From: JAJTFW01 sp046330075
GTDB taxonomy: Bacteria > Bacteroidota > Bacteroidia > AKYH767-A > OLB10
Length of the DNA: 64,000 bases
NCBI GenBank assembly: GCA_046330075.1
Contig: JAXLTL010000008.1
Coordinates: 1 to 64,000 of the forward strand
Reading direction: 5' to 3'
Part shown: positions 9,234 through 18,152 of the stretch, one piece after another
Numbering within the stretch: position 1 is the first letter of the stretch
Layout: each line of letters starts with the position of its first letter
The notes under the pieces: generated by a model
Told to the model about the DNA's origin: nothing
Database searches by the model: none
The model's input: only the letters and a program-made list of their open reading frames with translations
Translations under genes and position numbers: made by a program

Positions 9234-10319
9234 GTGAACCGGAAATATCAAACCATACTGATGCATGTGGCAGGCTGTTGTACCTTCCTGTTTCTGCCAT
9301 TGCTGTTCTCCCCGTTTCCGCTTACACTGGATAATTTAATGCACAATCCGCACGAACAACGCGACGTGTTCGGACATCTGCTGATGATTGTGTTTTTCTA
9401 TATCAATTATTACCTGCTTTTGCCGCGTCTGGTGAATCGTCCCGGTTTAGGCTGGTATATTCCCGTGGTATTGCTGGCCCTCGTACTCATCACCATTATT
9501 CCCAATCTTATTCTTCCTGAAATTTCTCCGGGAGATCATCCGGATGAACATCGGATGCATTTTCACCAGGCTCCTGCCATACCGGCAATGCCTCCTCCGC
9601 CTGACCACCATCATTCACGACCGGACGGAAGGAAAGTGTTCCAGCATATCGGTCATAATTTCTGGATTTTTCTGGTGCTCGTTTTCTTTTCTTTCTCATT
9701 GTATATGCTGATCCGCTGGCGGGCCATGCAGCGCGACAAGCTCAATGCCGAGCTCATGATGCTCAAGGCACAGGTACATCCGCACTTTCTGTTCAATACC
9801 CTTAACAGTATTTACGGGACAGCTCTGGAGGAAAAGTCACCACAAACCGCAACGGCCGTCATGAGGCTCTCTGGTATTCTCCGGTATGTCCTCAATGACG
9901 ATAAGGCTGACTATATTCCACTGGAGCGCGAACTATCCTTTATCAAAGATTACATTGATCTTCAAAAAACACGGTTAGGCGAAACCGTTAGTGTTTGGTT
10001 TGAAGTGAACGGTAACCCGGGCGATCTTGTAATTGCACCATTGATACTGATTACGCTCGTGGAGAATGCTTTTCGTCATGGTGTAAGTCCGGAAGAGCCC
10101 TCAGAAGTCCGGTTCACAGCAGATATTTCCGGGGGAGTGCTTGAATTCCGGGCCGTGAACCGTAAAATGTTACTCTGGAAGAGCAATAATTTCATCGGCA
10201 GCCATAATATCGAAAATATACGGCGCCGCCTCGACCACTATTATCCGCAGCGTCATCTGCTGCATATCATCGACAGCAATGAAAATTTTACAGTAGTATT
10301 AAACATCCGACTCCAATGA
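9234..10319 (+). CDS. LytS-type sensor histidine kinase (His_kinase family)
   Basis: The 361-residue kinase starts at GTG; the nearby ATG at 9264 is an alternative, but the MNRKYQTILMHV start matches the usual pattern of the family. Four membrane segments lie at about 10-30, 45-62, 72-95 and 145-165. A His/Pro-rich periplasmic or cytoplasmic loop (about 100-140: HPDEHRMHFHQAP, PPPPDHHHSRPDGRK) between segments 3 and 4 is a plausible metal-binding stretch. The phospho-accepting histidine is in VHPHFLFNTLNSI (about 182), and the ATP-binding N box is LVENAFRHGV (about 278). It overlaps the response regulator by ATGA, so the two form a coupled pair. The signal it senses is not known. Confidence 0.9.
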   Translation: MNRKYQTILMHVAGCCTFLFLPLLFSPFPLTLDNLMHNPHEQRDVFGHLLMIVFFYINYYLLLPRLVNRPGLGWYIPVVLLALVLITIIPNLILPEISPGDHPDEHRMHFHQAPAIPAMPPPPDHHHSRPDGRKVFQHIGHNFWIFLVLVFFSFSLYMLIRWRAMQRDKLNAELMMLKAQVHPHFLFNTLNSIYGTALEEKSPQTATAVMRLSGILRYVLNDDKADYIPLERELSFIKDYIDLQKTRLGETVSVWFEVNGNPGDLVIAPLILITLVENAFRHGVSPEEPSEVRFTADISGGVLEFRAVNRKMLLWKSNNFIGSHNIENIRRRLDHYYPQRHLLHIIDSNENFTVVLNIRLQ

Positions 10320-11011
10320 TCAAAGCCATCGCCCTCGACGACGAACCACCTGCGCTCAAGGTAATTGAAACCTATTGCGAAATGACAGAAGGGATTTCAC
10401 TGGTGCGAACCTTCACGCGTCCCAGTGAAGCAGAGCGTTACATCACCCGCTATCCGGTGGATCTGATATTTCTGGATATCAATATGCCCACTGCCAATGG
10501 CATTGAATTCTACAAAGGACTTGACCGGAAACTGATGGTCATTTTCACTACTGCGCATGCTGAATTTGCCGTGGAAGGGTTCAATATTAATGCCCTTGAT
10601 TATCTGCTGAAACCCATCCGTAGGGAAAGGTTTGATCAGGCCGTTCAAAAGGCAAAAGAGCAATTTGAGCTTCAGCAGAAATCCACAGATCCATCCGAAG
10701 CATTTCTGCTGATCAGAGCAGATTATAGTCTGCATCGGATCAAGGTAGATGATATCCTCTACATTGAAGGACTCGATGATTATCTGAAAATTCATATCGC
10801 TGACCAGAAAACGGTGGTGACCCGGATGACCATGAAAAATATGCTCCATGAACTGGCCCATGCTGAGTTTGTGCGTGTACATAAATCGTTCATAGTGCCG
10901 ATGAAAAGGGTCAATAAGGTACGTAACCGGATCATTTACATCGGAGAACATGAAATTCCCATTGGGAACTCCTACGAAGAGGAATTCATGAAGCTCCTCT
11001 CTAAATATTGA
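10316..11011 (+). CDS. LytTR-type response regulator
   Basis: The 231-residue protein has a receiver domain at 1-120 (acidic pocket DDE at 8-10; phosphorylated Asp in LIFLDINMPTANG, about 54; Lys in LLKPIRRERF, about 100). A LytTR DNA-binding domain follows at about 130-231 (IRADYSLHRIKVDDILYIEG, VRVHKSFIVPMKRV, IPIGNSYEEEFM). It acts with the kinase encoded immediately upstream, with which it shares ATGA at 10316. The target genes are unknown. Confidence 0.92.
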   Translation: MIKAIALDDEPPALKVIETYCEMTEGISLVRTFTRPSEAERYITRYPVDLIFLDINMPTANGIEFYKGLDRKLMVIFTTAHAEFAVEGFNINALDYLLKPIRRERFDQAVQKAKEQFELQQKSTDPSEAFLLIRADYSLHRIKVDDILYIEGLDDYLKIHIADQKTVVTRMTMKNMLHELAHAEFVRVHKSFIVPMKRVNKVRNRIIYIGEHEIPIGNSYEEEFMKLLSKY

Positions 11012-11119
11012 CTGATCACTCATCTTAGGGATGTTGCAGCCGGGTAAATGCGCTGATCGGTGCACGCAGGCCGTTCTGCAATTTTGAAATTTTTGTAGTT
11101 TTACGGTCTAAACACGCGC

Positions 11120-12499
11120 ATGATGAAAAGAACCCTTACTCTACTCTTTCTCCTGAGTATTTTTACCCTGAACCGGTCAAATGCTCAGTCCAACAACGCC
11201 CTCGCGTTCGATGGTGTTGATGACAAAGTTACCGCTACGGCTGCATCTTCACTGATCGCCAATTCCACGGCATTGTCCCTTACAATGTGGGTATATCCCA
11301 CCAATGCTGCACCAACGTACCCCAATTACGATGGATTTGCCGGATTCCGCAACAATGCAGATGCGGATTTTTATCTTCTGCAATTAACTTCCACCTCCGT
11401 TGAAGCACGGTTCCGGGGGTCAAATGGACAGGCGTATGATCTGGTAACACCGGTACTCACCATTAACCAATGGGTACATCTGGCATTGACCTATGATGCG
11501 TCGATGCTCCGACTGTATAAGAACGGAATTCTGGTGGATTCGATTGCTGCAGTGGATGTGATAACGTCCACGACAGAAGACTTTCTGATTGGTGATCTTC
11601 TCTTTCAGGGAACCAACTTCTATCTTACAGGACGTGTAGATGAGGTGAGTTTATGGAATCGCGCGCTAACCGCCACCGAACTGGCCTGCATGCCCAGTAA
11701 TGGTATCGATACCGCCACTGCAACAGGATTGCAATTGTATTATCGCTGTAATCAGGGAACAGCAGGCGGCGCCAATACAGGAATCACCACGCTCAATGAT
11801 GCAGCAGGAAATATCAACGGAACGCTTACCGGATTTTCCATGAGTGGAAGCGCCTCTAACTTCGTTGCCGGCGCAGCTCAGATAACGGCCACCGCAGGAT
11901 TTAAATGTCCGGATGTACCGTACACCTGGAACGGGAATAGCTATTCCGTACCCGGTGTTTATTACGATACACTTGCCAATCAGTTCGGTTGTGATTCTAT
12001 CGTTCAACTGACTTTAAATGCAATTGTTGTGGATACAGGGGTAACTCAAAACGGATCACAGCTGACAGCCAACCACACAGGCATCTACTATCAGTGGCTG
12101 GATTGCAATAACAACTATGCACCTATTGCAGGAGCAACATCCAAAGTATATAATGCCACAGCAATCGGCAGCTATGCGGTCATTGTTCAGCAGAGCAACT
12201 GTTATGATACTTCGGGTTGCCACGCCGTAACAGCAATCGGACTCAATGACGAACTGTTCTCTGCCTCTGTGAAAGTATTCCCGACCGTTACTTCAGAAAC
12301 TGTGAATATCGATCTGGGTGTTACCTATGCCGGAGTTGAGATTCAGCTGACGGATGTAAGTGGCCGCACAATGCAATTACAGCGGCTGAATCATGTGAAT
12401 CGTTGCACCCTGGACATGAGTGCAGTATCCCGCGGAGTATATCAGTTGACGATTACAACCGAGGGAGGACGCAAGGCTGTACGTCTGGTGCGTCAGTAA
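11120..12499 (+). CDS. LamG-domain secreted protein with T9SS type A sorting domain
   Basis: The 459-residue product starts with a signal peptide ending near NRSNAQ. A LamG/concanavalin-like jelly roll occupies about 25-195 (ALAFDGVDDKVT, LTMWVYPTN, WVHLALTYD, LRLYKNGILVDS, VDEVSLWNRALTATE), a fold often used to bind glycans. A Cys-containing stretch with the pattern YTWNGxxYxxPGxYYDTLxxxFGCDSIVQLTL follows (about 260-300), known from many Bacteroidota secreted proteins. The type A sorting domain (VFPTVTSETVNIDL ... GVYQLTIT ... AVRLVRQ) ends the chain. A strong terminator follows at 12519-12551. Confidence 0.88.
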   Translation: MMKRTLTLLFLLSIFTLNRSNAQSNNALAFDGVDDKVTATAASSLIANSTALSLTMWVYPTNAAPTYPNYDGFAGFRNNADADFYLLQLTSTSVEARFRGSNGQAYDLVTPVLTINQWVHLALTYDASMLRLYKNGILVDSIAAVDVITSTTEDFLIGDLLFQGTNFYLTGRVDEVSLWNRALTATELACMPSNGIDTATATGLQLYYRCNQGTAGGANTGITTLNDAAGNINGTLTGFSMSGSASNFVAGAAQITATAGFKCPDVPYTWNGNSYSVPGVYYDTLANQFGCDSIVQLTLNAIVVDTGVTQNGSQLTANHTGIYYQWLDCNNNYAPIAGATSKVYNATAIGSYAVIVQQSNCYDTSGCHAVTAIGLNDELFSASVKVFPTVTSETVNIDLGVTYAGVEIQLTDVSGRTMQLQRLNHVNRCTLDMSAVSRGVYQLTITTEGGRKAVRLVRQ

Positions 12500-12518
12500 A
12501 CTGATCCCCCTTCATCAT

Positions 12519-12551
12519 AAAAAGCCGCCTTCTGAAAGGCGGCTTTTTTTT
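12519..12551 (+). terminator. Rho-independent terminator
   Basis: AAAGCCGCCTT (12521-12531) pairs with AAGGCGGCTTT (12536-12546), with a 4-base loop and a run of T, downstream of the LamG gene. Confidence 0.9.
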
Positions 12552-12664
12552 GGCACATACTGATCCTCAATGCTTCACCACTAAGAATAGGGGGTGCTAA
12601 GGGGAATGAATACTGTTTTTCGTACATTTATTCACTTAATCCATCGCGAATCATTATCAACCGA

Positions 12665-15600
12665 ATGAAAACCAATCGTATCCTTCCCCGGCTGCTGTCA
12701 ATCGTAATAACACTCCTGCTGGCCAATGCTGCAATGGCTAATCCGCATGGCGACACTACTGTTGTGAATACCTTCAATTATAGCAGTCAGGTCCGCAACG
12801 GGATGTTTCATTTTCCCGACGATACAACGGTATCGTATGAAAAAATCATCATGCTGTATTCTATGCGTTGTAAGAACGGCCTGGTTTCCTCTTCCTCCAA
12901 TACCAATCTGGGTTGCGGGGAATGGGATTATAACTGCTATACCTACCTCATCGATTCAGCACAAACAGATTCTCTGGCGGCGACTCACAGCAGTCATGAC
13001 ATCAGCAATTTTACGGGAACCTCCTACGGTTATACCACCCTTCCGCTCTGGAATTATATTCAAACCAATCAGCAGGAGGTGTTGTACACCTCTACCTTAT
13101 CAGAGAGCAGCTATGCTACCGGTAATGCTTCTACGGTCGCAGTTACTCCCTTAAACGGTTCACAAAAAACGGCACGTCATCAGTTCCTCTATACAGCTGG
13201 CGAACTGTCGTCACTTGGCATGGCCGCCGGCGACATCAGCGGGATGGCTTTGGATCTGAACAGTTTTGGCGGGAATCTCACCAATCTCCGTATCCGGATG
13301 AAGACGACAACCGCATCATCCTTATCCGGTGTTCAACCAGAACTTACCGGATTTACCGAGGTTTATTATCTCAGTACCGCCTTTAACGGAAACGGGCAAC
13401 ACCGTTTTAATTTCCACACCAACTTCTCCTGGAACGGCATTGATAATCTGATTGTAGAGTTTCTTTTCGACAATCCGGCACCCACTTCCGACAATGATGT
13501 TGTCAGCAGTACGACTCCCTTTGTATCGAGCCTGATTAACAATACAGAAGATAATTACATTGAAGTAAACGGCGGAACGACTACGATTGACCTGCCTTCA
13601 TCCGTGGGCACCTTTATCAGCAACAAAATTACGCTGGCTTTCTGGGTATATGGAAACCCCAATAAATTACCGGCCAACACGAGCATCTTCGAAGCGGTAG
13701 ATGCCAACAATGTCCGTCAGCTGAACCTGCATCTCCCGTGGAGCGATGGAAGTATTTACTGGGATTGCGGAAACGATGGTACCGGTTATGACCGTATCAA
13801 CAAAGCTGCCACCACTTCTGAAATCGAAGGTCAGTGGAACTTCTGGGCTGTAACAAAAGATGCCACTACAGGAGAGATGAAAATATTTCTCAACGGACAC
13901 CCCTGGCACAGCGGTACCGGTAAAACGAAACTCATTTCCATTGACCGGATGAAAATTTCAACGAGCATAAACGGAGGATATCTCTATTATGGCGGCATAG
14001 ATGATTTTTCAATCTGGAATACAGCGCTTGACTCGGCAGAGATCAATCAGCTCATGGCGTATTCTGTACAGCCTTCCATGCCATCTTACGGAAACCTGAT
14101 TGCCTGGTATCCCTTTGATCAGATCAACGGATCTTCGGTTCAGGATTTTTCCTCTAACGGTAACGATGCTACGCAATTTAATGTGATACCAAGATTACGC
14201 CGTTCAGCGGATCTTTTCCATCAGTTCACCGAAACCTATGATCGTCCCGATGCAACATTTTACAATGGCACGTACGTGACGCAGGTGAACACTTTTCCGG
14301 TTTTGGATTCGGTAGCGGTACCGGCCAACTCTGTGGTGTCTTATGCAGTAGTAAATAATACATTGCAGGTGGTTGATACCAGTTTTTACTGGCCGGCTAA
14401 CGGTTACACGTATACCTATGATGCGTCGGGCACACCCATCGATTCTCAGTATGTCAGTGCGATGGACACGATCCAGCTGACCACCCTGAACTACTTCAAT
14501 AAATATCCTTCACGTATAGAGCTGATAAACTTTATTACACCGTATGGGATCAATCTGAACATGAACGGACTGATCGGCAAAACCTGGGCATTTGATGTCA
14601 CGGATTTTGCTCCGGTTTTAAGAGGTGATAAATTCTTGTCGATGGAAGGAGGAAATCATCAGGAAGATAATGACATCACTTTTGTTTTTTACAAAGGAAC
14701 ACCACCGCGTGATGTAAAGAGTATTCAGCAGATCTGGCCCAATGGCTCACGTCAGGAAGTGAATTCAACACAGATTCTGAACAATACAGTATTTGAACCG
14801 CGTAATGTTACGCTTTCATCAGCAGCATCTCAGTTTAAGATCCGCTCGCAGATCAGCGGGCACGGACAGGAAGGAGAGTTCATTGCCCGCAATCATACTA
14901 TCCGCCTCAATAATACCACCAACTTCACCCGTTCGGTATGGACTGAATGCGCCACCAACCCGATTTATCCGCAGGGCGGAACCTGGGTATACGATCGTGC
15001 AGGATGGTGTCCCGGTGCAAGCGTTATTCTTAAAGAATGGGAACTGACCAGTTATGTGACGCCCGGGCAAACGATCAATCTCGATTATACTTTGCCAACC
15101 GCCGCCAATTACGGCGATTCACGTTACCGTGTGAACAATCAGCTGGTATCATATGGCGCTCCTAACTTTACCAATGATGCGGCAGTTGGATACGTTAAAA
15201 ATCCAACTGACTATGTAGAGTTTGAACGTACCAATCCGATCTGTAATCAGCCAATCGTTGCCATCAAAAATACCGGATCCAATACATTAACATCACTCGA
15301 TATTACCTATGGACGCCTCGGTGGAACAATGTCTACCTATACCTGGACCGGCTCCCTGGCCTTCCTGCAGTCAGCAGAAGTAACGCTTCCACAACCGGCA
15401 TGGCTTAGTTCGAACAGCAATCAGTTTATTGCGATAGTGAGCAATCCCAACGGACAGGCAGATCAGTATGGATTGAATGATACGATGCTGACCACCTTCA
15501 ATTATCCTGCAGTATATCCTCAGCATATTGTTTTTGAACTGAAGACGAATGCACTGGGAGGATATACCAGTTATACGCTCAAAGACAGTCAGGGCAATAC

Positions 15601-16123
15601 CATCATCAACCGAAGCGGTTTGGCCAGCAATACCACCTATCGTGACACAGTAAACCTGCAGGCAGATTGTTATGTTGTTCACCTGAATGATGCTGATGAT
15701 GACGGACTTTCCTGGTGGGCCAATACCAGTCAGGGTACCGGATATTTCAGAATAAAAAATGCAGTATCCGGAGCTATCATTAAGCAGTTCAACTCTGACT
15801 TTGGAGATAATATTCACCAGGAATTTACAATCAACTACACATTACCAGTTAATGAAATTGCTGAGAATATCAGTAATCTCGTAGTTGCACCGAACCCTGC
15901 TGCCAGCGAAATAAGTGTGTATTTCTCGATGAGCCTCGGATCAAATGCTACACTGGAAATTGTGAATGTACTCGGGCAGGTAATGCAGCAACAGCAGGTA
16001 TATGCTGCCGAAAACATCAACAGAGTTCCGGTAGACATCAGTACACTCTCCGAAGGTGTATATTATGTTGTACTGCGGGCAGGCAACAATAAACAAATGC
16101 AGAAGCTCGTTGTAACACGCTAA
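12665..16123 (+). CDS. Peptide-N-glycosidase F-related T9SS protein with inserted LamG domain
   Basis: The 1152-residue protein has a signal peptide ending near NAAMA. Residues 40-270 match the N-terminal domain of PNGase F relatives (FHFPDDTTVSYEKIIMLYSM ... GCGEWDYNCYTYL). A LamG domain interrupts at about 295-485 (ITLAFWVYGN, WNFWAVTKDATTG, LIAWYPFDQ). The C-terminal PNGase-like domain covers about 530-850, with the diagnostic stretch WTECATNPIYPQGGTWVYDR followed by AGWCPG. A C-terminal domain and a type A sorting domain (VAPNPAASEISVYF ... GVYYVVLR ... QKLVVTR) complete it. The enzyme class removes N-linked glycans from glycoproteins; here it would act outside the cell. Catalytic residues were not confirmed, so the activity is inferred. 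Confidence 0.8.
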   Translation: MKTNRILPRLLSIVITLLLANAAMANPHGDTTVVNTFNYSSQVRNGMFHFPDDTTVSYEKIIMLYSMRCKNGLVSSSSNTNLGCGEWDYNCYTYLIDSAQTDSLAATHSSHDISNFTGTSYGYTTLPLWNYIQTNQQEVLYTSTLSESSYATGNASTVAVTPLNGSQKTARHQFLYTAGELSSLGMAAGDISGMALDLNSFGGNLTNLRIRMKTTTASSLSGVQPELTGFTEVYYLSTAFNGNGQHRFNFHTNFSWNGIDNLIVEFLFDNPAPTSDNDVVSSTTPFVSSLINNTEDNYIEVNGGTTTIDLPSSVGTFISNKITLAFWVYGNPNKLPANTSIFEAVDANNVRQLNLHLPWSDGSIYWDCGNDGTGYDRINKAATTSEIEGQWNFWAVTKDATTGEMKIFLNGHPWHSGTGKTKLISIDRMKISTSINGGYLYYGGIDDFSIWNTALDSAEINQLMAYSVQPSMPSYGNLIAWYPFDQINGSSVQDFSSNGNDATQFNVIPRLRRSADLFHQFTETYDRPDATFYNGTYVTQVNTFPVLDSVAVPANSVVSYAVVNNTLQVVDTSFYWPANGYTYTYDASGTPIDSQYVSAMDTIQLTTLNYFNKYPSRIELINFITPYGINLNMNGLIGKTWAFDVTDFAPVLRGDKFLSMEGGNHQEDNDITFVFYKGTPPRDVKSIQQIWPNGSRQEVNSTQILNNTVFEPRNVTLSSAASQFKIRSQISGHGQEGEFIARNHTIRLNNTTNFTRSVWTECATNPIYPQGGTWVYDRAGWCPGASVILKEWELTSYVTPGQTINLDYTLPTAANYGDSRYRVNNQLVSYGAPNFTNDAAVGYVKNPTDYVEFERTNPICNQPIVAIKNTGSNTLTSLDITYGRLGGTMSTYTWTGSLAFLQSAEVTLPQPAWLSSNSNQFIAIVSNPNGQADQYGLNDTMLTTFNYPAVYPQHIVFELKTNALGGYTSYTLKDSQGNTIINRSGLASNTTYRDTVNLQADCYVVHLNDADDDGLSWWANTSQGTGYFRIKNAVSGAIIKQFNSDFGDNIHQEFTINYTLPVNEIAENISNLVVAPNPAASEISVYFSMSLGSNATLEIVNVLGQVMQQQQVYAAENINRVPVDISTLSEGVYYVVLRAGNNKQMQKLVVTR

Positions 16124-16164
16124 GCCGGAAAACTGCAGAACTGTAGATTCAGCGAAAGGATGGA

Positions 16165-16183
16165 GTTCCTGTTTAACAGGAAC
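16165..16183 (+). other. Small hairpin downstream of the PNGase-like gene
   Basis: GTTCCTG (16165-16171) pairs with CAGGAAC (16177-16183) around TTTAA. No real T run follows, so it is at best a weak terminator. Its presence supports the later start chosen for the desaturase. Confidence 0.4.
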
Positions 16184-16267
16184 GTTATTTCATTCTTAAA
16201 TCCTGTAAGGGCAACCGAATATCCCATACAGGAATCAAATACCATTCGACATTTAATCTCGCAGGAA

Positions 16268-17374
16268 ATGGAAAACATTAAAGGCAGTATAAAATTCAAC
16301 AGCAGTGATCATCGCGATTTTTTCAAGGTGCTTCGCAAGAGGGTAGATCAGCATTTTATTGATCATCAAATCAGCAAATATGCCAATGGCAAAATGATTT
16401 TTAAAACCATAGTCATTCTTGCACTTTATTTCATTCCGTATATTTTATTATTGACTTTATCGATGCATCCGGGTATGATGATGCTTTGCTGGTCGCTGAT
16501 GGGTTTCGGACTGGCAGGTATTGGCATGAGCATAATGCACGATGCAAATCATGGCGCTTATTCTGCAAATTCATATGTAAACAATCTGTTGGGTTATTCT
16601 CTGAATCTGATAGGCGGAAGCGTATTCAACTGGAAAAACCAACACAACATAATGCATCACACCTATACCAATGTTGTGCATTATGATGAGGACATTGCGG
16701 ATAAACTTATTCTGCGGATGTCGCCTCATACACAAGTAAAGAAGACACATCAGTTTCAGTACCTGTATGCTTTTCTGTTGTACGGATTAATTACCATTTA
16801 CTGGGCGCTGCTCAAGGATTTTCTGCAGTTCCGCAATCACATCGTGAAAGGTGTGAATCCTCAGCAGGCAAAGAGTAACAGGATCACACTGTTTCGTATT
16901 ATCGGAGCAAAAATTTTCTACTTCAGCTATATGCTGGTTATTCCCTATTTTCTATCACCTTCCGGCTTTGGGTGGTGGATTGCAGGCTTCTTCCTGATGC
17001 ATCTGATCGCCGGATTTGTACTCACTGTTATCTTTCAGCTGGCTCATACGGTTGAAGGTACACAGCATCCTTTGGCTTCTGTTGAGGGGAACATGGAAAA
17101 CAGTTGGGCCGTTCACCAACTCTGCACGACTGTTGATTTTGCAAGAAAAAATAAGTTGCTTTCCTTTTATATAGGCGGATTGAATTATCAGGTTGAACAT
17201 CATCTTTTCCCGCGCATCTGCCATATACATTATCCCAAAATCGCCCCTATCGTTGAGGAAACAGCAAGGGAATTTGGAATTCCTTATCTCTATAATGACA
17301 CTTTTTGGCAGGCATTCAGATCACATGTTCGTACCCTTCAACGGTTTGGCTGGCAAGAACCGGAAATTGCCTAA
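16268..17374 (+). CDS. Membrane fatty acid desaturase (acyl-lipid / linoleoyl-CoA type)
   Basis: This is a 368-residue membrane di-iron desaturase. It has the three histidine boxes: HDANH (about 128), HNIMHH (about 166) and QVEHH (about 314, QVEHHLFPRICHIHY). Four to six membrane segments lie between 55 and 260. It introduces a double bond into fatty acyl chains of membrane lipids, using reduced electron carriers. The open frame extends upstream to 16160, but that extension covers a hairpin and does not resemble desaturase N-termini, whereas MENIKGSIKFNSSDHRDFF does. It stands alone, before the tetR-led efflux operon. Confidence 0.88.
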   Translation: MENIKGSIKFNSSDHRDFFKVLRKRVDQHFIDHQISKYANGKMIFKTIVILALYFIPYILLLTLSMHPGMMMLCWSLMGFGLAGIGMSIMHDANHGAYSANSYVNNLLGYSLNLIGGSVFNWKNQHNIMHHTYTNVVHYDEDIADKLILRMSPHTQVKKTHQFQYLYAFLLYGLITIYWALLKDFLQFRNHIVKGVNPQQAKSNRITLFRIIGAKIFYFSYMLVIPYFLSPSGFGWWIAGFFLMHLIAGFVLTVIFQLAHTVEGTQHPLASVEGNMENSWAVHQLCTTVDFARKNKLLSFYIGGLNYQVEHHLFPRICHIHYPKIAPIVEETAREFGIPYLYNDTFWQAFRSHVRTLQRFGWQEPEIA

Positions 17375-17435
17375 ATCGCATTATTAGTTTTATCATACTG
17401 ACTTACAGCAAGATAGACTCAATGCGTTAAATTTA

Positions 17436-17468
17436 TTTGCATTTAATTAACAGTGTTAAGTATATTTG
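17436..17468 (+). promoter_or_regulatory. Promoter of the tetR-efflux operon
   Basis: TTTG (17436-17439), 21 bases, then TATATTTG (17461-17468), a full match to the Bacteroidota consensus. The spacer contains the 13-bp palindrome at 17447-17459, so repressor binding would block the promoter. Confidence 0.75.
17447..17459. promoter_or_regulatory. Operator 1 of the TetR regulator, TTAACAGTGTTAA
   Basis: Perfect 6-1-6 inverted repeat located between the -33 and -7 boxes. The same palindrome (opposite centre base) recurs at 18138-18150 between tetR and tolC. A further half-site TGTTAA is at 17472-17477. Confidence 0.75.
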
Positions 17469-17486
17469 CCCTGTTAATTCAATCCA

Positions 17487-18119
17487 ATGGGAATCGCTGA
17501 ACGTAAAGAGAAACAGAAAACGGAGCTCCGGAAAATGATCCTGGATGCTTCCATGAAACTCTTTGTGGAAGAAGGATTCGAAAAGGTGAGCATCCGGCGT
17601 ATCGCCGATATCATTGAATATAGTCCCACGACGGTTTATCTGTATTTTAAAGATAAAAATGAAATACTTTTTCATCTGCATCAGGAAGGTTTCCGGCGCA
17701 TGCAGGAATACAATGTCAATCTTCTCACTATCGCCAATCCCTTATTGCGTTTGCATAAAATGGGAGAGAATTATCTGCGATTCGGCATGGAGAACCCGGA
17801 GTTTTATGATCTGATGTTTCTTGCGAAAGCACCGATGGAAACCATTCAGTGTATCAGCGAAAGCTGTGAATGGGAAGAAGGTGACCGTGCTCTCGACGGG
17901 CTGAAAGCAATCCTGCAGGAATGTATGGATAAGAAACTCATTGCAGTTTATGACGTGAATGCAGTCGCATTGGCCATTTGGGGAATGGTGCATGGACTCG
18001 TTTCATTATGTATCCGTCAGCGTCTGGATAAACTGGTACCGGAAGGACAAACACATAAAATGATGGAGCAATCACTCAACTGGCTAGTCAATTCACTCGA
18101 TCAAACGAATAAAGTATAA
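17487..18119 (+). CDS. TetR family repressor of the adjacent efflux operon
   Basis: The 210-residue protein has an N-terminal TetR helix-turn-helix (about 10-60: RKMILDASMKLFVEEGFEKV, IRRIADIIEYSPTTVYLYFKDKNEILFHL). The C-terminal part (65-205) is a ligand-binding helical domain with several aromatic residues. It lies directly upstream of and in line with tolC, adaptor and RND genes, and identical 13-bp palindromes lie upstream and downstream of it. Autorepression and repression of the pump, relieved by a pump substrate, is the likely mode. The ligand is unknown. Confidence 0.9.
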   Translation: MGIAERKEKQKTELRKMILDASMKLFVEEGFEKVSIRRIADIIEYSPTTVYLYFKDKNEILFHLHQEGFRRMQEYNVNLLTIANPLLRLHKMGENYLRFGMENPEFYDLMFLAKAPMETIQCISESCEWEEGDRALDGLKAILQECMDKKLIAVYDVNAVALAIWGMVHGLVSLCIRQRLDKLVPEGQTHKMMEQSLNWLVNSLDQTNKV

Positions 18120-18137
18120 AATTTTTTACCCATACAC

Positions 18138-18150
18138 TTAACACTGTTAA
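18138..18150. promoter_or_regulatory. Operator 2 of the TetR regulator, TTAACACTGTTAA
   Basis: Perfect 6-1-6 inverted repeat, the same sequence as operator 1 read on the other strand. It ends 2 bases before the tolC ATG, so binding would block a second start of transcription or transcript elongation into the pump genes. Confidence 0.75.
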
Positions 18151-18152
18151 TA

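Noticed and set aside
10397..11065. 222-residue open frame on the minus strand
   Set aside because: It lies wholly opposite the response regulator, whose motifs are clear; the translated sequence is unlike any known protein.
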